A DNA stretch of 64,000 nucleotides from Purpureocillium takamizusanense (GCF_022605165.1 NC_063071.1:1550001-1614000); one strand, 5' to 3'; positions 31,955-45,100 are shown, counted from the stretch's first letter. The notes: generated by a model from the letters alone, not told the origin. Numbers and translations are program-made.

Positions 31955-32693
31955 CACGCAACGTATGTAGTTACTTTGCTGGCCGCAGTTTACGCACGCC
32001 CGCACGTACGTACGTATACCAGTGTGTACGCATGTACCTACACGAATCTGGGAGCGGTAACGCCTTGAGTGGTTGGGCGGCGGCGGCGCAGGATATATAT
32101 TACTACCACCTATGCGCACGAGTACTTGCCACTAGTAGAGACCTGTTATATTCCCGTGGACCACGGGAAGAAGACGAAGAAAAGAGAAAGGGCCGAAGAG
32201 GAATGACTCGGGCGATGGTGATGTTACATGTCAGTGGAGGCACAGCCTATCTGTGAAGAAGAGGAGGAGGAGACATGTCACCGCTTAGCTTAAGGTAAAA
32301 GACGTCGAGACGAGTACTAACGCCCCTAGATGCCTTTCTCTACCACCTAAACCAGCGTGCCTTCTTCCCCCTCATCATCTCAGCTCGCAAATGTGCGTCG
32401 TGGGCTGTTCGTGCTACCTCGAAAGCGCATATTGCCTTTGCTCGTAAGTGGTAATTACTTGGCTGGCACTCACTGCATCTGGTCGTATCTGGGCAGAGCG
32501 GCCCCCCGGCACAGCAACACGTTCGAGCAAGTATAGCCCTAGCCCCCCCTTCACCTTATACTTCCACCACCTTATGTACATCTATATACCATGCATCAAC
32601 AGCATCATCCATCCATCCATGTATATATGTATGACAAAACACCACACCCCGCACTCGCCCGCCCGCCCTCTCGCCCCCATCGCGGCACGCATG

Positions 32694-32714
32694 CACACAC
32701 ACACACACACACAC
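32694..32714 (+). repeat. (CA)10 microsatellite
   Basis: About ten CA units, complementary in type to the TG array 740 bp upstream. Confidence 0.85.
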
Positions 32715-33583
32715 CCGCCGCCCATATTCGTCGTCACCGGGAACCTCCGCCGGTCCTCATGCGCGTAGAAGGAAAAAAAGAAAAGAAAGCCGGGCTGAAA
32801 AAAAAAAGTCTCTCGGCGCCAGAGTGCCAGACGAGCTGCGAGGACTGTGCGTGCGGCAGTGACGCAACTCTTTTTTTTTTTTACCTGATGGAAATGGGAG
32901 GGGCTACATACATTACATACATACTATCGACATGTGGCGCATGGCAGCAGCATGGACATGGCACGATACCCGCGATAAATGAAGAGGGCAGGCGGGTGTG
33001 TCATGCGCCCAGACGCACTACGCGCGGCAAGGGAGGAAGGAGGAGAAGGGATGTGGGCGAGCATGATAACGAGAGAGCCTCATGTATTACAAACGATAAC
33101 GTACTTCTTTCGTACGGTGGGCCATGATTGGCAAAAAGGGCACGTCCGTCCAAGGGCGGACGATGGACAGACGGTATGGCATGAAATTCGTGATCTCATG
33201 GCGGCCCCTTCGCGGACAGCACATATACATCGCATCGCATTACTCATTGACCCAAATGCCGCCCGCTCACGGGGGGCCCCTATCGGCGACGCCAGCGACT
33301 CATTCAACTTCGTGCGCACACAGTGCTACTGTGCTACCCCTTCCCCCTTGATGTAAACGTGCTCGTTGCATCGTTTCTAGATGCATTCCATGAAACCGCC
33401 ATTACGTTGTGCGGCTGAAAGTGTCGCCGCCGCCTCCATCGTCGTCAGTCATTCTTGGGCGTCGTCTCCTCGCGCTTCTTTGTCGTCTGGACATGAACCC
33501 AGTCTCCCTTGCCCGTCGATGGCCCGACGAGGCATCGTGGCACGCGCGGCCAACTCAAATCCCTGTGCGTCCGGCGCACCCTC

Positions 33584-35506
33584 CTAACTCCATTGTCCCC
33601 TAGTCCTCCTCGGCTCACCACCGCTGCTGCGAGGCCCGGTGGCGTTGGCAAACGGCTTCGGGGGCGCGCTGAGCGTAAACCCCGCGTCGCTTGTGCCACC
33701 GGGCACCGCCAGGAAACCGCTCGTTCCATTGCCGATCAAAACACTCCTGCGCGCCTCTCCGCGGTCCCAGCCCGGGCCCGTCACATCCGCGGCGAGGCCG
33801 TAGCTACTCATTGGCCGTCTGTCGCCATGGCCACCCGCCTCGACCACCGTGATGGGGTCGACCCGAGCAAAGTTCCACTTTCCGTACTCATCGTTCTTGG
33901 TAAACACCTCGAGGGTCTGCGTCGGGGGAGAGGGTCCCGCCCTGGGTTGCGCGAAGGGATTGTTGGAGCTGAACCGGTTAGGATTGCCTTTGGGCGACAT
34001 TGGCTGTCGGGTGGGAAACGTAGGGGAGCGAGGCGGCTGGACGGGAAGTGGCGAGACTCGTACCGCCGGCGGGCTCGCGTTGGACGAGCTGGAACCTGGC
34101 CGTCTGCCGGAAAAGGCGGCCTGGGGCGGCGGCAATCCCGAGAGCTTTTCGGGAAAGCTCTCGTCGCGCACGTAAAGCCTGCGCAGCCTGGGCAGGTTGC
34201 CCGCCATGATGCACGATGCAAGATACGTGTAGTATCCGGGAGTGGCGTACGGGCCTGCTCCAGACGTCGACGATATCTCGTACCGCAGCGTCTTAAGCCT
34301 CTTGGACGATAACAGCGCGGGCGACTCGTGGGTTGGGAACGGATCCTGCACCTTGGATTGGATGGCAAGCGTCCTGAGTGCGGGCGCCATCTGCAAGACC
34401 TCCTGGAGCCGCCAGGGCTGCACTCCCGTGTCCTTGAGGGTCAGCACCCGGAGCGCCATCTGCGTCTCGTACCACGACAGATACTCGACGAGGCCTGCGA
34501 CCGTCATCCGCGCCGCATCCTTGACCACCAGTTCTTCTAGTGCCGGCATGGGTGGCAGGCCGTCGGCAACGACCATGACCTCGTCGGAGAAGCTCGGTGT
34601 CTCCGTCACTTTGAGGGCACGGAGCCTCGTGAGGGAACCCAGGACGTTTCGCAGGACCATCGGGTCCACGTCCAGACGGTCGAGCTCCAGCACCTCCAGA
34701 CACGGCCATACCTGCGGCTGGGCCAAGGCGGCAAAGCTCCTCTCGGATCCCTTGACGTAGGCCATCTTGCGCAGGTTTGGGCATCGGGCCTGAACCTCGA
34801 GCCGTAGCGTCGCGTAGTTGGGCTCGTCGGCGAACATGCCCTCGGGCAGGTCAACGTACTTGATGTTGGGAAGGACGGCAATGGTTTGGGCCAGCTCGAC
34901 GTGGCAGGACTCGCGGATCATGTACGGCGTCTTGAGAAACTGGACGAGCTTGCCTATCCGCGTCGGGTCATCACGAACGGTCCGTCGGAACAGCCTCAGG
35001 CGGGCAAGGGCGGGGTCCTCGGGAATGCCATTGCGATCAAACCGCGACGTCTTCTTGCGCTTCTCCGCCAGGAACGCCTCCAGCTTGCAGTAATGCACAG
35101 GGTCGATGCGGACGCTGTGATAACTGAGGTCGGGTCAGCTGCGTCGGAGCTTGGTCCGTCGCCGGAGTGGAGGTTGAGGGGGAACATACAGGACCGTGAC
35201 GGCACTCGCTCGCCATGACCGATTCACCTGCGCGCAGTGAGAGAGGTCGCGCAGGTCGCAGAGCATGCACCCATGGTCGTTGGCGCTCTCTTCGCACGGT
35301 TCGTAGCTCTCGTCGCGGGTGTGCGGACAGACAAAGGCGAAGATGCGCTGCAGCACGGCGTGAGGGAAGTGATTCAGAAGGTTCGCCGAGTTGTACGTGG
35401 GCGGCGCGTGAAAGGCTGTGGAGGGCGGCCAAGAACGGAACTCTTCGGGGTACGACGACGACGACTCGCTCTTCTTCTTATCCTTTTTGCGAAAAGGGAG
35501 TCTCAT
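33584..35506 (-). CDS. F-box protein with leucine-rich-repeat-like region
   Basis: Two exons, 35190-35506 and 33584-35123, give 618 residues. The F-box-like segment starts near residue 41: NLLNHFPHAVLQRIFAFVCP, then a Cys-containing insert and LRDLSHCAQVNRSWRASAV; the splice completes VTVLYHSVRIDPVHYCKLE. Such proteins usually link substrates to the SCF ubiquitin ligase through Skp1. Residues of about 150-430 carry irregular LRR-like units (LPNIKYVDLPEGMF, CPNLRKMAYVKGS, LEVLELDRLDVDP, LTRLRALKVTET, LEELVVKDAARM, LRVLTLKDTGVQP, LRTLAIQSK, LRRLYVRDESFP). The C-terminal third is Pro/Ser-rich and probably disordered. The 66-nt intron has a CTGAC branch site. The substrate is unknown. The F-box assignment is by pattern and could be tested by structure prediction. 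Confidence 0.82.
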
Positions 35507-37824
35507 GGTGGTGGCGGGCAGGCGTCGCAGCGGCTCGTGAGCGAGCTCGCGCCTGGTTGGAAGGAGAGAGCACAGGACTTTATGACCAGGCGAGGCGTTG
35601 CCGTCGAATGTGAGACCGAGGGCAAGGGAGCGAGGCACGCTATGTTGTCAATATGTCTCTGGGCGCTGAGACAGTCGTGGCACGCCTGAATAGGATGGCG
35701 TCGGATAAGGTAGGCTAATAAGGAGCACAATCTGCTGCACACATGCTTCGTTGTTGCCGCTGACGATGATGCTGTTGCCGCTGCGTCGTCGTCGTAGTCG
35801 GCGCAGGCGTGTCCTGGAAACGAGGCGGAAATCCCGAAGAGTTGAAGTCGGGCAGAGCCAGGTCAGCGTCGTTTCTCCCGCCCCGGCAGCGCACCTCGCT
35901 CTCACCCTCCCGGGCGGATGGTTCAGGGTTCAGGGAAGAGCGTTTCGCAAGTGCTGCTTGCTGCACCTTGTGTCCGACTCGCGAGAGACTCGTGGTAAGG
36001 CGTCGCCCTCTGCCCGATCCGCGCGCGATGCGAGCGTCGAAACCGGAAATGCAAAAAGTCGCACGCGAGGCCTGCCGACACTTTGGTGAGGAGAAGGCAC
36101 GTCGAGAGGTTGAAGGGTGTAGCTTCGCTCCAAGGAGGACTGCATGTAAGGAGGACAACAAAAAGCCCTGTGCTGAGGCAACCCTTCCCCTAAAGTCGGT
36201 CCCGTTCAGGAGCACAGACAGTGCAGGGGACAGCGGCAGCGGCACCCGACTGAATCAGCCTGGAGCCCGGCAGCGAATGAATGGATTGGATACGTTAAAG
36301 CAGCGGGCTGCCCGGGTGAGCTACGTAACTAGGTGCCTACTGGCAGCCGCGGCGCCCCAGACGGAATTGGATTACAGCAAGGGGCCGGGGGGGGGGCTGT
36401 GGGGCCTGGGCGCCTGCTAGAACCCCTGGGCAGGCACTCGACCTGTCCGGGCTGTCCCTGGACCCGCCACCCTACACACATCAGATGAAGCCGCGTGTGG
36501 GGGATACCGGCACGCACGCACTACTCTAGGCCCAAAGCGCTGGAAGGGCTCTCCATGTCGGGGGGAGGCTCAAAGCCAAGGTAGACGGAGTCTTCTGTCC
36601 TCACTTGGCGCGCATAGCCAAAACGCTAAACGCTGGCCTCCTGCACTCCAGGATAGCACGAGCATCTTGGCTATAGATGATGCTTGGATGATATTCCCCC
36701 CCCCCCCGACAGGTGTCAGGCGATGGAGCGTGAGAGGCCCGCTGCTACCTGCAGGCGCCCGCCGCCTGGCAGGGCTCAAGTGTTCTTTTTTTAGGCGCCA
36801 AGATGAGCCTGGCGCCTCTGCGGTGGTGACGGGACGACAGGGCAAGGAGGAGGTGCCTAACCGACGCTGAATCGAGCGTGCTGGCTGGTCCTCATGCCCT
36901 GCCAACTTGCCCCTGCCCGCCTACCTTAAAGTCGGGTCCATGCCCGGATCCATCCAGCTCCCACCCCGGTTCCCCACGTCTTTCGTACCTCGGCCACCCC
37001 CTGAATGACGCGGTGATTCCAACAGGCCTTGTCTTGTCTGGGGACTGGGGACCCTCCGCCAATGAGCCCGGCCGGGTGCTGGCTGCGGATGAGCGAACTG
37101 CAGCGAGGTCCCTGCCAACAGAACCACACGAGCACGTCCTCGTCGCGGGAAAGTTCTGCCTCACCCAGCATCTCTGGCTTGATTGGACATGGCACGCGTT
37201 GCCACTGGGCTATTGCAGTCACTCTAGGGGCATACACTCCACAGAAACCGCAACATCAGGTACCTGAGCCATTTCGTAGACCTCTGGCAACAAGCACTGC
37301 GCAACACAACCTCCGGCAGACGATGCGGAACGAGACTCGATTCCACCCTCTATATATCCTCGCTCCGGACCGGGAGCGATCTGATGCTTCAGTTTACACG
37401 ACGGCCGCCAGCCGAGATTAAAATGTCGTAGTGGCAGCAACTCATCCCCAGCTCTGCCATGCAATTCGGCCCCAGCCGACAAGCAGTCACCGTGTCATGC
37501 TTTCCGTGAACCCAAGCCAGTAAAGCGTACAAGTGTCATCAAACCTCCCCCCCATCATCATGACCGCCAGTAAAAAGACATATCGACGTCGCCAGCACCA
37601 GCGACGGCTCTCGGCCCAACTCCTGACCAGATTCGCCCGACTGCGTAAATCGAAAATTACTCCAAAAAAGGGTCGAGGTGTTTTGCCATTAGTTGTAGAT
37701 AGTATGACGTGGTTGTAACGACTTGCCACCTCGACAGTCGACAGCCCGGGAGCGGCCGCATCGTCCTCCATCTCCCAACGGCAGCACGCCTGTGCGAGAG
37801 ACACCACGGGCTTCAGTCGAGCGC
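35507..37824. other. Intergenic between the F-box gene and the elongase, no gene seen
   Basis: Upstream of the F-box gene and downstream of the elongase, both on the minus strand. ORFs up to 203 codons here (for example 35809-36420 on plus) have no family features and overlap open frames on the opposite strand. A 12-C run lies at 36696-36707. Nothing else is identifiable. Confidence 0.5.
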
Positions 37825-39039
37825 TTAGGCCTTGCGGGAGCGAGTCGTAGCACCGTTGGTCTTGGCTCCGGTCGTGCTCGCGCCGTTCGCGTTGCCGTTA
37901 GCACTGCCGTTGGTGGCCGCCTGTACGTGAATGGGGTCGGGCAGGGGGGCCTGGCTCATGCGGCGCAGCGACTTGCGGCTTGTCGTCGCCTTGCCGTGCT
38001 TCTTGTACGTCGCAATGTAGAACGAGATGAAGAGCACCAGGTAAGAGCTGATGATGGCAATGCCAGAAAACGCGGCGAACTCCTCACCCGCGCACGTGCC
38101 GGCGTTGGGCATCCATTGGAAGTAGGTCGAGGTGAAGTACGTGTACGAGGCAAAGTAGACGAACCCTAGGCGCACTGTCAGCAGCCAAACTCGATCGTCA
38201 ATACACGGGGGGGGACTCACCAAGATCAATGACAAACTGGATGATCTGGAGACGAGTGACCCACTCCTTCCACCAGATCCTGACACCGCGCGCGCTCTGG
38301 AAGTAGTACCAGTACATGACCACGTGAACGGTCAGGTTCAGCGTGATGACGACCCAGGAGACAGCAGTGGATCCAATGAGCTGCGTGTAGCATAGCAGGG
38401 CAGTGGCGCCGTGGTGGTAGCAGTGGAGGAACGCTGCATGACATTAGTCAAATCCCGGCCAATTTCTTTCAGCTCTTCTGATGACAAAGACTTACTCAGA
38501 GGCTTCTTCTTGAGGAACAGGAAGACGGTGTCGAGAAGCTCGAGATACTTGGTCAGGTAGTTGAGCTGCGGCTGGGCGTTAGTGACTGGAGCAGAATAGC
38601 CGTCATCGGTATTGCTCACGTAGTACAGGACAACCAGGGGCTGGGTCCAACCGCCGTTGTGATCGCAGATCGCGTAGAAGATGCCATGACGAACAAGGGT
38701 GGGCAGGAGCTGCTCAATGAAGAGAGCCAAGAGGATGGCGCTGATGGCGGTGAGGTAAAAGTTGTGGATGAGGAACAGCGTCTTGAGCTTAAAGGGCTCG
38801 CGGTTGCGCATCAGCTCGCGGCCGCCGAGGATGACAATGTAATATACGACGATGAAGATAGCACTCGACTTGAGGGTCGACAAAGGAGTCTCGAACGGCA
38901 CAAAGTTGAAGTCGTCGGCTGGGTAACCGACGACGGCGTTCCATGCCTTGTCGAAGATGGGCCAGAGGTGGATGCCGAAGGGACGGTCGAGCGTCGGCAG
39001 CGGCAGCTGCTCGTAAAAGGAGGCCGGAGCGGACGACAT
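37825..39039 (-). CDS. Fatty-acid elongase (ELO family, ELO2/ELO3-like)
   Basis: Endoplasmic-reticulum 3-ketoacyl-CoA synthase that condenses malonyl-CoA with long acyl-CoA, giving the very long chains used in sphingolipids. Three exons, 38496-39039, 38221-38433 and 37825-38165, give 365 residues, normal for fungal Elo2/Elo3. The His box HCYHH falls at residues 185-189 and is rebuilt over the first splice (TFLHCYHHG). About seven hydrophobic segments are visible, including [20 protein letters not shown] and [20 protein letters not shown]. The sequence [13 protein letters not shown] precedes the His box, and [20 protein letters not shown] follows it. The C-terminal tail is basic ([16 protein letters not shown]), followed by an Asn/Gly/Ala-rich end with terminal SRKA, compatible with ER retention. 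Introns are 62 and 55 nt. Which chain lengths it makes cannot be told from sequence. Confidence 0.94.
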
Positions 39040-40878
39040 GGTGGGCGACTTTCAGGCACACAACTGCAGGGGTCGGATTGATGCGAATTTGATGGATCGC
39101 GAGTCGCAGCGGCTGGAGAGGACACTTGTCGCCGCGGTATTAGGTTTCGAGTCCGGGAGGAGGGGTGGGCGGACGTTGACGCGACGCAATCGACGCAAGC
39201 GCGTGACCCAAGACAAAGGCCCGGTATCTGGTTCAAGGAACGACGAGAAGGAAAGAGCAATCGCACAAGAGGCAGCCTCCCTCGAGCCAAGCTCACGCAC
39301 AAGGTCGATTATCGGGTGTTGAAGAGAGGGATGTGAAAGGAAGAAAGAGGATGAAGGGGGGGGCCGACGGACAAAATTTAGGATGGACGGGAACCTTGGA
39401 AGTCTGTTGCTACTGCTCGGGCGTGTCGGGGTCGCCAGGGGCGTGCGTCGAAAAGGGGAAATTTGGCGTGCCCAGCACTTTTTCCTCTCCCTTTCTGGGC
39501 CTCATCACTCTCGCCCCGTCGGTGCCTCCAGGGCCGCTGGCTCTGGGGGGGGGAGGGGCCGCCGGGGCGGTCGGGACGGGACTTGGCAGGAGCGAGTTTG
39601 CCTCGCGGGGCTCGCATGTGATTCGCTGGGGCCACCAACGCGACCAATCAAACACCTGCACCCGGCGGGCTGGGCGCTCGGCACGTGACCTCGATGCGCC
39701 GCGAACGCTGGCCAAGTCGCCGTAGGCCCCCAGATGCAGCGTCGGGCGACGCTATCAACAAGTATCCCCGCTTGCCCTCCACCCCGTGCCCAATCTCCGT
39801 CGCCCCGTCATCAGGACGAGTCGACTTGTCCTACGCGTCGTGCCTGCGGTAGCGTACCCTACAGCTGCAGGGACCGCGACATTGCCTCGGCCTGAACGCC
39901 GCTGGCGTGCTGTGGTTGCATTGTTGGGCCGATGTGTCGAGATATGTGACCGTCGGCTGTTTGTAGACGACGACACATGCACGAATGCTGGGGAAGTCGT
40001 TTTCATGTGCCGTAACCTCTGGTCACCATTGGCGACATCCTAGTGATCACGTCGCCGGGCCGCCCGTTCAACTCCTGAACAGATGCCACATGGATAGGCG
40101 GCAGCCGGCGCATTAGTCTGTGCAGACGGACTTCACTTCTTGGCAATGTACGACATGCCCGAATTAAGTCAGCTAGAAGGCTGCCGAGGGTTCCTGATAT
40201 ACTCCGCAGACGATATGCCCATGAGCTTCATAGCCGGCGACAAGATCACTTGAGGATCGAGGCGCCACCAACTGTGGCGGGCGCCGGCCCACAAAAACAC
40301 ATTTCGTTCTTCGTACATGGACCAGGCAAGTCATGCCGTGCAAGGTCGCAAGTGCGTAGAATGCTGCATCGTAAGAATACATGTGAGCCGACTCAGCTCG
40401 ACGCTCATCATCCGTGGCCACCGGGCTTGTGAGTTTCAGCGCGTCGCCGGGGCGCTGCTGGGAGCACTCGCTCACCTCTATTAATGGCGCTGGCCGCATG
40501 CATGGATTGGAATGCGGCAGCGCTGATAGGCGCGGCCTCTGTGACGAATTGGCACCAGGCCAAAGCAAAGCTCCCCCCAAAAGTAGCAGCTTGGTAGTTA
40601 CCTAGCGGCACTTTCAGGCATACCGTGCTTATAATCCTTCGCACTATCTGCTCTCCACCTCTGGCGAGCGCACATCCAGCCCCGTTGTCCCAATTCACAC
40701 TGTATATTGCTCCCGCGGCCGTCAGGCGGCCGCTCGCTTAGTCAGTCCCGATCAGACGATTCCTGCGTTCACAACACCTCTGCAACCCCGTCACCGAAAA
40801 ATACCATCCATAGCACCTCAAACCGCCCATCGCAGCCCATCCGCCTCGCCGCGCCGTCCCCTCCGCATCCCAACCGCA
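39040..40878. other. Divergent intergenic region, elongase to COX6, no gene seen
   Basis: Flanking genes point outward, so both promoters lie here. A CCAATCA word (HAP-complex-type site) is present near 39646. The 40173-40580 minus-strand frame has no recognisable features. The segment 39333-39600 is purine- and G-rich. Confidence 0.5.
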
Positions 40879-41710
40879 ATGCCGTCTGCGTCTCTCCTCC
40901 GCGTCGCCGTCCGCGGCTCCACCTCCCTCCTCCGCGCCGCCTCCGCCCGCCCCGCGCAGCCTCTGATGGCTCGCTCGGCCGCCGCCTCTGCCTCCGCCGT
41001 CGCCCGCCCGGCCGCCTTCAGCACCTCGGTTGCCCGCCGGGGCGAGCACGCCGAGGAGACCTTCGAGGAGTTCTCCGCCAGGTGAGAGGATCCGCGATGC
41101 CCTCCCTCTGACCCGCACCGGCGACGCAATGGGGCAGACGCCCGACGAACCCGACCCAGAGATGCCGGCCGCGCCCTCGGATGAGCAGTATATTTGCTCC
41201 GGGTCGAGCTGGGCTGGTCCGGGTGCTGCCCATTGGCGCCTCGAGTCGCGGACTGCTGGGATCAATTGCTGACGGAATTTTCTGGGCAGATTCGAGAAGG
41301 AGTTTGACAGCGTCCAGGATGTCTTTGAGCTCCAGGTGAGTCCTCATATGCGTCCCGGTTCCATCCGCGACTGCGGCTGACCTCGACGATTACCAAGCGC
41401 AACCTCAACAACGCTTTCGCCTACGACCTCGTCCCCTCCCCCACCGTCATCGCCGCCGCCCTCAAGGCCGCCCGGAGGGTCAATGACTTCGCCACCGCCG
41501 TCCGCATCTTCGAGGGTACGTTGTCGCGTCGCCCGATGGATGCTACCACCCATCGATGCACGTTTGGCCAGCTGCTAATCCACGCTCGCAGGCGTCAAGG
41601 CCAAGGTCGAGAACAAGGGACAGTACGACCAATACCTCCAGGAGCTCAAGTCCCTCCGGGAAGAGCTCGGCGTGCCGCTGAAGGAGGATCTGTACCCCGA
41701 GGAGAAATAA
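40879..41710 (+). CDS. COX6: Cytochrome c oxidase subunit VI (mammalian COX5A), mitochondrial
   Basis: Nuclear-encoded subunit of respiratory complex IV on the matrix side. Four exons, 40879-41081, 41290-41335, 41398-41515 and 41592-41710, give 161 residues, the usual precursor length. The first 50 residues are rich in Arg, Ser and Ala with no acidic residue (MPSASLLRVAVRGSTSLLRA), a clear mitochondrial presequence ending near AAFSTSVARR. The mature part has the family signature: EETFEEFSARFEKEFDSVQD, VFELQRNLNNAFAYDLVPSP, ALKAARRVNDFATAVRIFEG, and KAKVENKGQYDQYLQELKSL, ending in LYPEEK. Intron 1 is 208 nt, longer than the others (62 and 76). The 46-nt exon 2 must be included to keep the DSVQD helix. 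Convergent with the chromodomain gene. Confidence 0.96.
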
Positions 41711-42187
41711 ACGGCAACCACGACAGCGCCGGCACTGCGGGGGCCGCGCCCGTCCTCCCGGTGCGCCGGGACGGATCTTGTACATGTTATACTGACGGAG
41801 GGTTTGGCTGAGCGGGGGGAGGATAGACCGGAGGGCTCGTTTTGTTGCGACTTTGCTCAATGCAAACGTGTGTCATAGCACCAGGATATGCACGCCGCAT
41901 CTTCTTTGTGATTTTTCTCTTGCCAATGCTAGATCGTTCGACTCGTGCTCTGGAGCCCAGTCTGCCCCCACGCCGACGCTCAGTCAACCGCCCAGAGCAA
42001 AGGCTACGTAGGAAATGGTATAAGTCTAGAACACACCCTCACCACCGGGTCAGTCTGGTTTATCGCCATGATATGCCCTTCCTCCGCGCCCATGCTGTCC
42101 AGATGCAGCACGCCGCTTCTCATGCCCCGAGATTACGGAGTCTCTGCGAACGCCTGCTCATAGCCCAACGCCATATAAGGTAGTTGC
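41711..42187. other. Convergent 3' region between COX6 and the chromodomain gene
   Basis: This 477-bp stretch lies between two facing stop codons. It should contain both polyadenylation regions. I see no gene. Confidence 0.5.
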
Positions 42188-45100
42188 CTAGTCGCGGAGA
42201 TGATTCCACCGCCCGTTGCCCTGCTGCTGTTGCACGCTCATATACTGCGGGCCGGGACCGTCCACGCCGGCGGCCGCTGGGCTGGTCCCCCTGCTACCGG
42301 GACCGCCATACGCACGGCCCGTCCGCGGGCTCATCATACCCATCCGGGGACTGCGCGGTACGCTAGACTGGCGAGTTTCCCTTCGGCCGTTTTTGAGCTG
42401 CCGCACGTCGTCGCGAAGCGTGTCCAGCTCCCTCTCCCGGTCTCTCAGCCGCTGCTTGAGGCTGCAAATGTGTCCCAAAAATTCTTTGGTTTCCAGCTCG
42501 GTCTGCATCTGATGGACACGTTCGAGGGTCGCCGTCCTCTCCTCGTCCAATGCCTTGTTCTGTTCCATGAGTCGGCTATTTTCGTTCCTGAGCTCAGCCG
42601 CCGCTGTAGACGCGTCCTGGTATAGATTCCTGGCGTAGGCGGCATCGTTTTGTGCGTTCTCGAAACGCTTCTCGAGCGTATGGATCCTAACTTGCGCGTC
42701 TGCGAGTTGCCGCTCCGAGACGGCCAAAGGTGAGTCCTCTCCCGAGGCTTCGGCAGTCAGGCGTGTAATCGTTGCTTCTAGCTCCTCAATTTGGGTGCGA
42801 GCCTTGTCGCCCTCTTTCTGAGCTGCAGTCGTTGCGGCTTGCAGAGCAGCCTCGGCCTTGAGCTTCTCCTTCTCGAACAAGGTGCGGTCTCCCAAAGCCC
42901 GTCGATACTTTTCGTAAATTTTATGAGACGTCCGCTCATGTTCTCTGACCCGCATGGAGAGCCCGTCGATGACGGCCTTGTACTCATCCTCGGCATCTTT
43001 GGCCGCAAGCTTGCGCTCGAGCTCGGCGCGCTATTATCGTTAGTTTCTGCGCACGGTATGTCGAGGCATCACGTACTTGCTCGGCAATGGCTTGCATGAC
43101 GGCGAGAGACACCTTGACCTGCACCTGCGTCGCCTTAATGGCCGTTGAGTTGGGATCGACGCTGGCGAGCAGGTCCCGCACTTCATCAGGGAGAGGCAGT
43201 TCGTCGTCTTTGATGGCCGGCTCTCGGCTTGGGAGAACGCGCATCCTTTTCGGCTCGTCATCGTCCGACTCGTCCTGTGACTCGAGTTAGCAAGCATGGC
43301 GCGGCAAGGGACACGCCCACACTTACAAGCTTTCGCTTGCGCCCGCTGTCTTCTGCAGTGCTCACTGCAGGAAGTTGCGATCGGGACTGAGAGTTCACGT
43401 ATATGTCGAGGATATCATTCGGTATTGAGATAGGTTTCCACTCAACCCCATCCACATCGCCGTTGAGGTACTGGACGAACAGGCTTGCCAGTTCGTGTGG
43501 CTCTGGATAGCCTCTGTCAGGATCGCTCATGAGCTTTCGGGCATGAACGATCGCGGCGAGCAACGCGTTCTTGCGCTCCAGAGGGCTCATGTCTGAGGGC
43601 ACGTAAAGGTCGATATGTTCGATCGAGTGCGTTGTGACGAGTATCAGCACCAGCGGCCCCTTGAGGCGCTCGTCCTCATCTGCCTCCAGGCCCTTCAGCA
43701 CGGGGGAGCTCCCAAAGGTGTGGTCGAACCCCACGACGACGTCAAAGGAAAACCCATTGATGTCTTCGTTGGACAACGCAAGCCTCACTGTAGCTGCTGA
43801 CGCAGGATGCCTGTCATTGATGCTGAGGGCGTCACAGACACATTCGACATCCAGAGCCTGTGTCAAAGCATGCAGGAGCCGAAGAAGCTCGACGGAACGC
43901 GCCACCACCAGTATTTTGACGTCCTTTTGTAGCCCCTGTAAGAGCTCGTACAAAAAGTTGAACTTGGCATTCGCGTCGCATGAAAATTTGGCGAGCTGGG
44001 CCGGCGGCAGAGCTTCCAGAACTGTGCCCACGGCATCCTGTGGATAGTCGCAGATGCTGAACAACCGGCCCAGAAGCTCGTCAATCTTGCCGACTAAACC
44101 CTCGCCAGGCGGCACGTAGACTTCATTGTTGAAGATGGTGCCGAACGCGGTCACTTCCCGCTTATATTCCAGCAGCGTATCGTCGTACAATGGCCTCATG
44201 CTGGCTTGAAACGGGAGAGTGATGATATGCCTGGGGTCCTGGGGGCCTATATCGCTTGCTCTAGACGCGCTAGAGGCAGGCTGGCTGAGAACCTGTCCCA
44301 TCTGCGGCGGTAACTCTGAGCTAGCGCCTTCAAACAGATTCGATGACGGAGCTTCATGAGCCGTCAGAGAATGCATGAAAGGAAGGGCGGTGCCTTCAAA
44401 AATTGCATGCTTGGAAATGTCCGCGGGTGAGACGGTGGAATGTTGATGATGCTGGGGCTCGTCGAGCATATTAGCAGTAGATAGAGACTGGCCAGGAGCC
44501 GCTGAGTAGGCGTCGTCGACCATGCGACTGAGCATGTCGACAGCAGATGGCAGCGGCGGATCAGCAGCGACGGGGGTCGAGATAGCCGGCGGATGCTCGG
44601 CTGGCATCTCGGGCGTGACTGCCTCGTCGAGGTGAACGAGGTGACTTAGGTCTTCGGCTCCCGAGCGGTGCGGCTCGGAACCGTCGCCATCACCCTCCAT
44701 GATGTCCTCCTTTGCGTCGGCTGGCTCGACTCCTCCGAAATTACGGAATACTGAGTCTACTAGCTGTTGAGCCAGGCTACTAGAATCGCAGGGAGTTGCG
44801 GGGGCCCGCTGGACGCTCCGTATGCTGAAACGGCTCTCTTCTGAACTGAAGTCGTTTTGATGCACAACTTGAGCGTCTTGAGACTCTGGTGGAAGGCTCG
44901 TACCTGGCGGACAGGATTCGGCCGAGATACGGCTCTCTAACGCAGGCGTCTCCTGCACTGCGCTGTGACCAGATGACTGCGGCCTTTGACTCTCCAGAGA
45001 GCTCTCGGCCACGTGAAAGTCTCTAGCTGGTGGCTGCGTGAGAAATATTGAACTTGACTGAGGCTCCGAGGCCCCCGTGCCGCCCGGAAAATGTGGTACC

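Larger units (their letters stand above)
25850..33583. other. 7.7-kb gene desert upstream of the serine-rich gene
   Basis: This lies between the start of the serine-rich gene (minus) and the stop of the F-box gene (minus). No open frame here has recognisable domains, a signal peptide or a plausible splice chain on either strand. It contains GGT and CCA arrays in opposite orientation (28626-28739), CATC, TG, CA and CT microsatellites, ACGT palindromes near 31752-31791 and a 14-G run. Part of it may be a very long leader or regulatory region for the serine-rich gene. Confidence 0.5.

Noticed and set aside
39140..39160. GGTTTCGAGTCCGG as a possible tRNA B-box
   Set aside because: It has one base too many for the B-box, and no acceptor stem or A-box can be placed at the right distance.
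40173..40580. 135-codon minus-strand ORF between elongase and COX6
   Set aside because: No domain, signal peptide or homology that I recognise, and it lies in the shared promoter region of two divergent genes.
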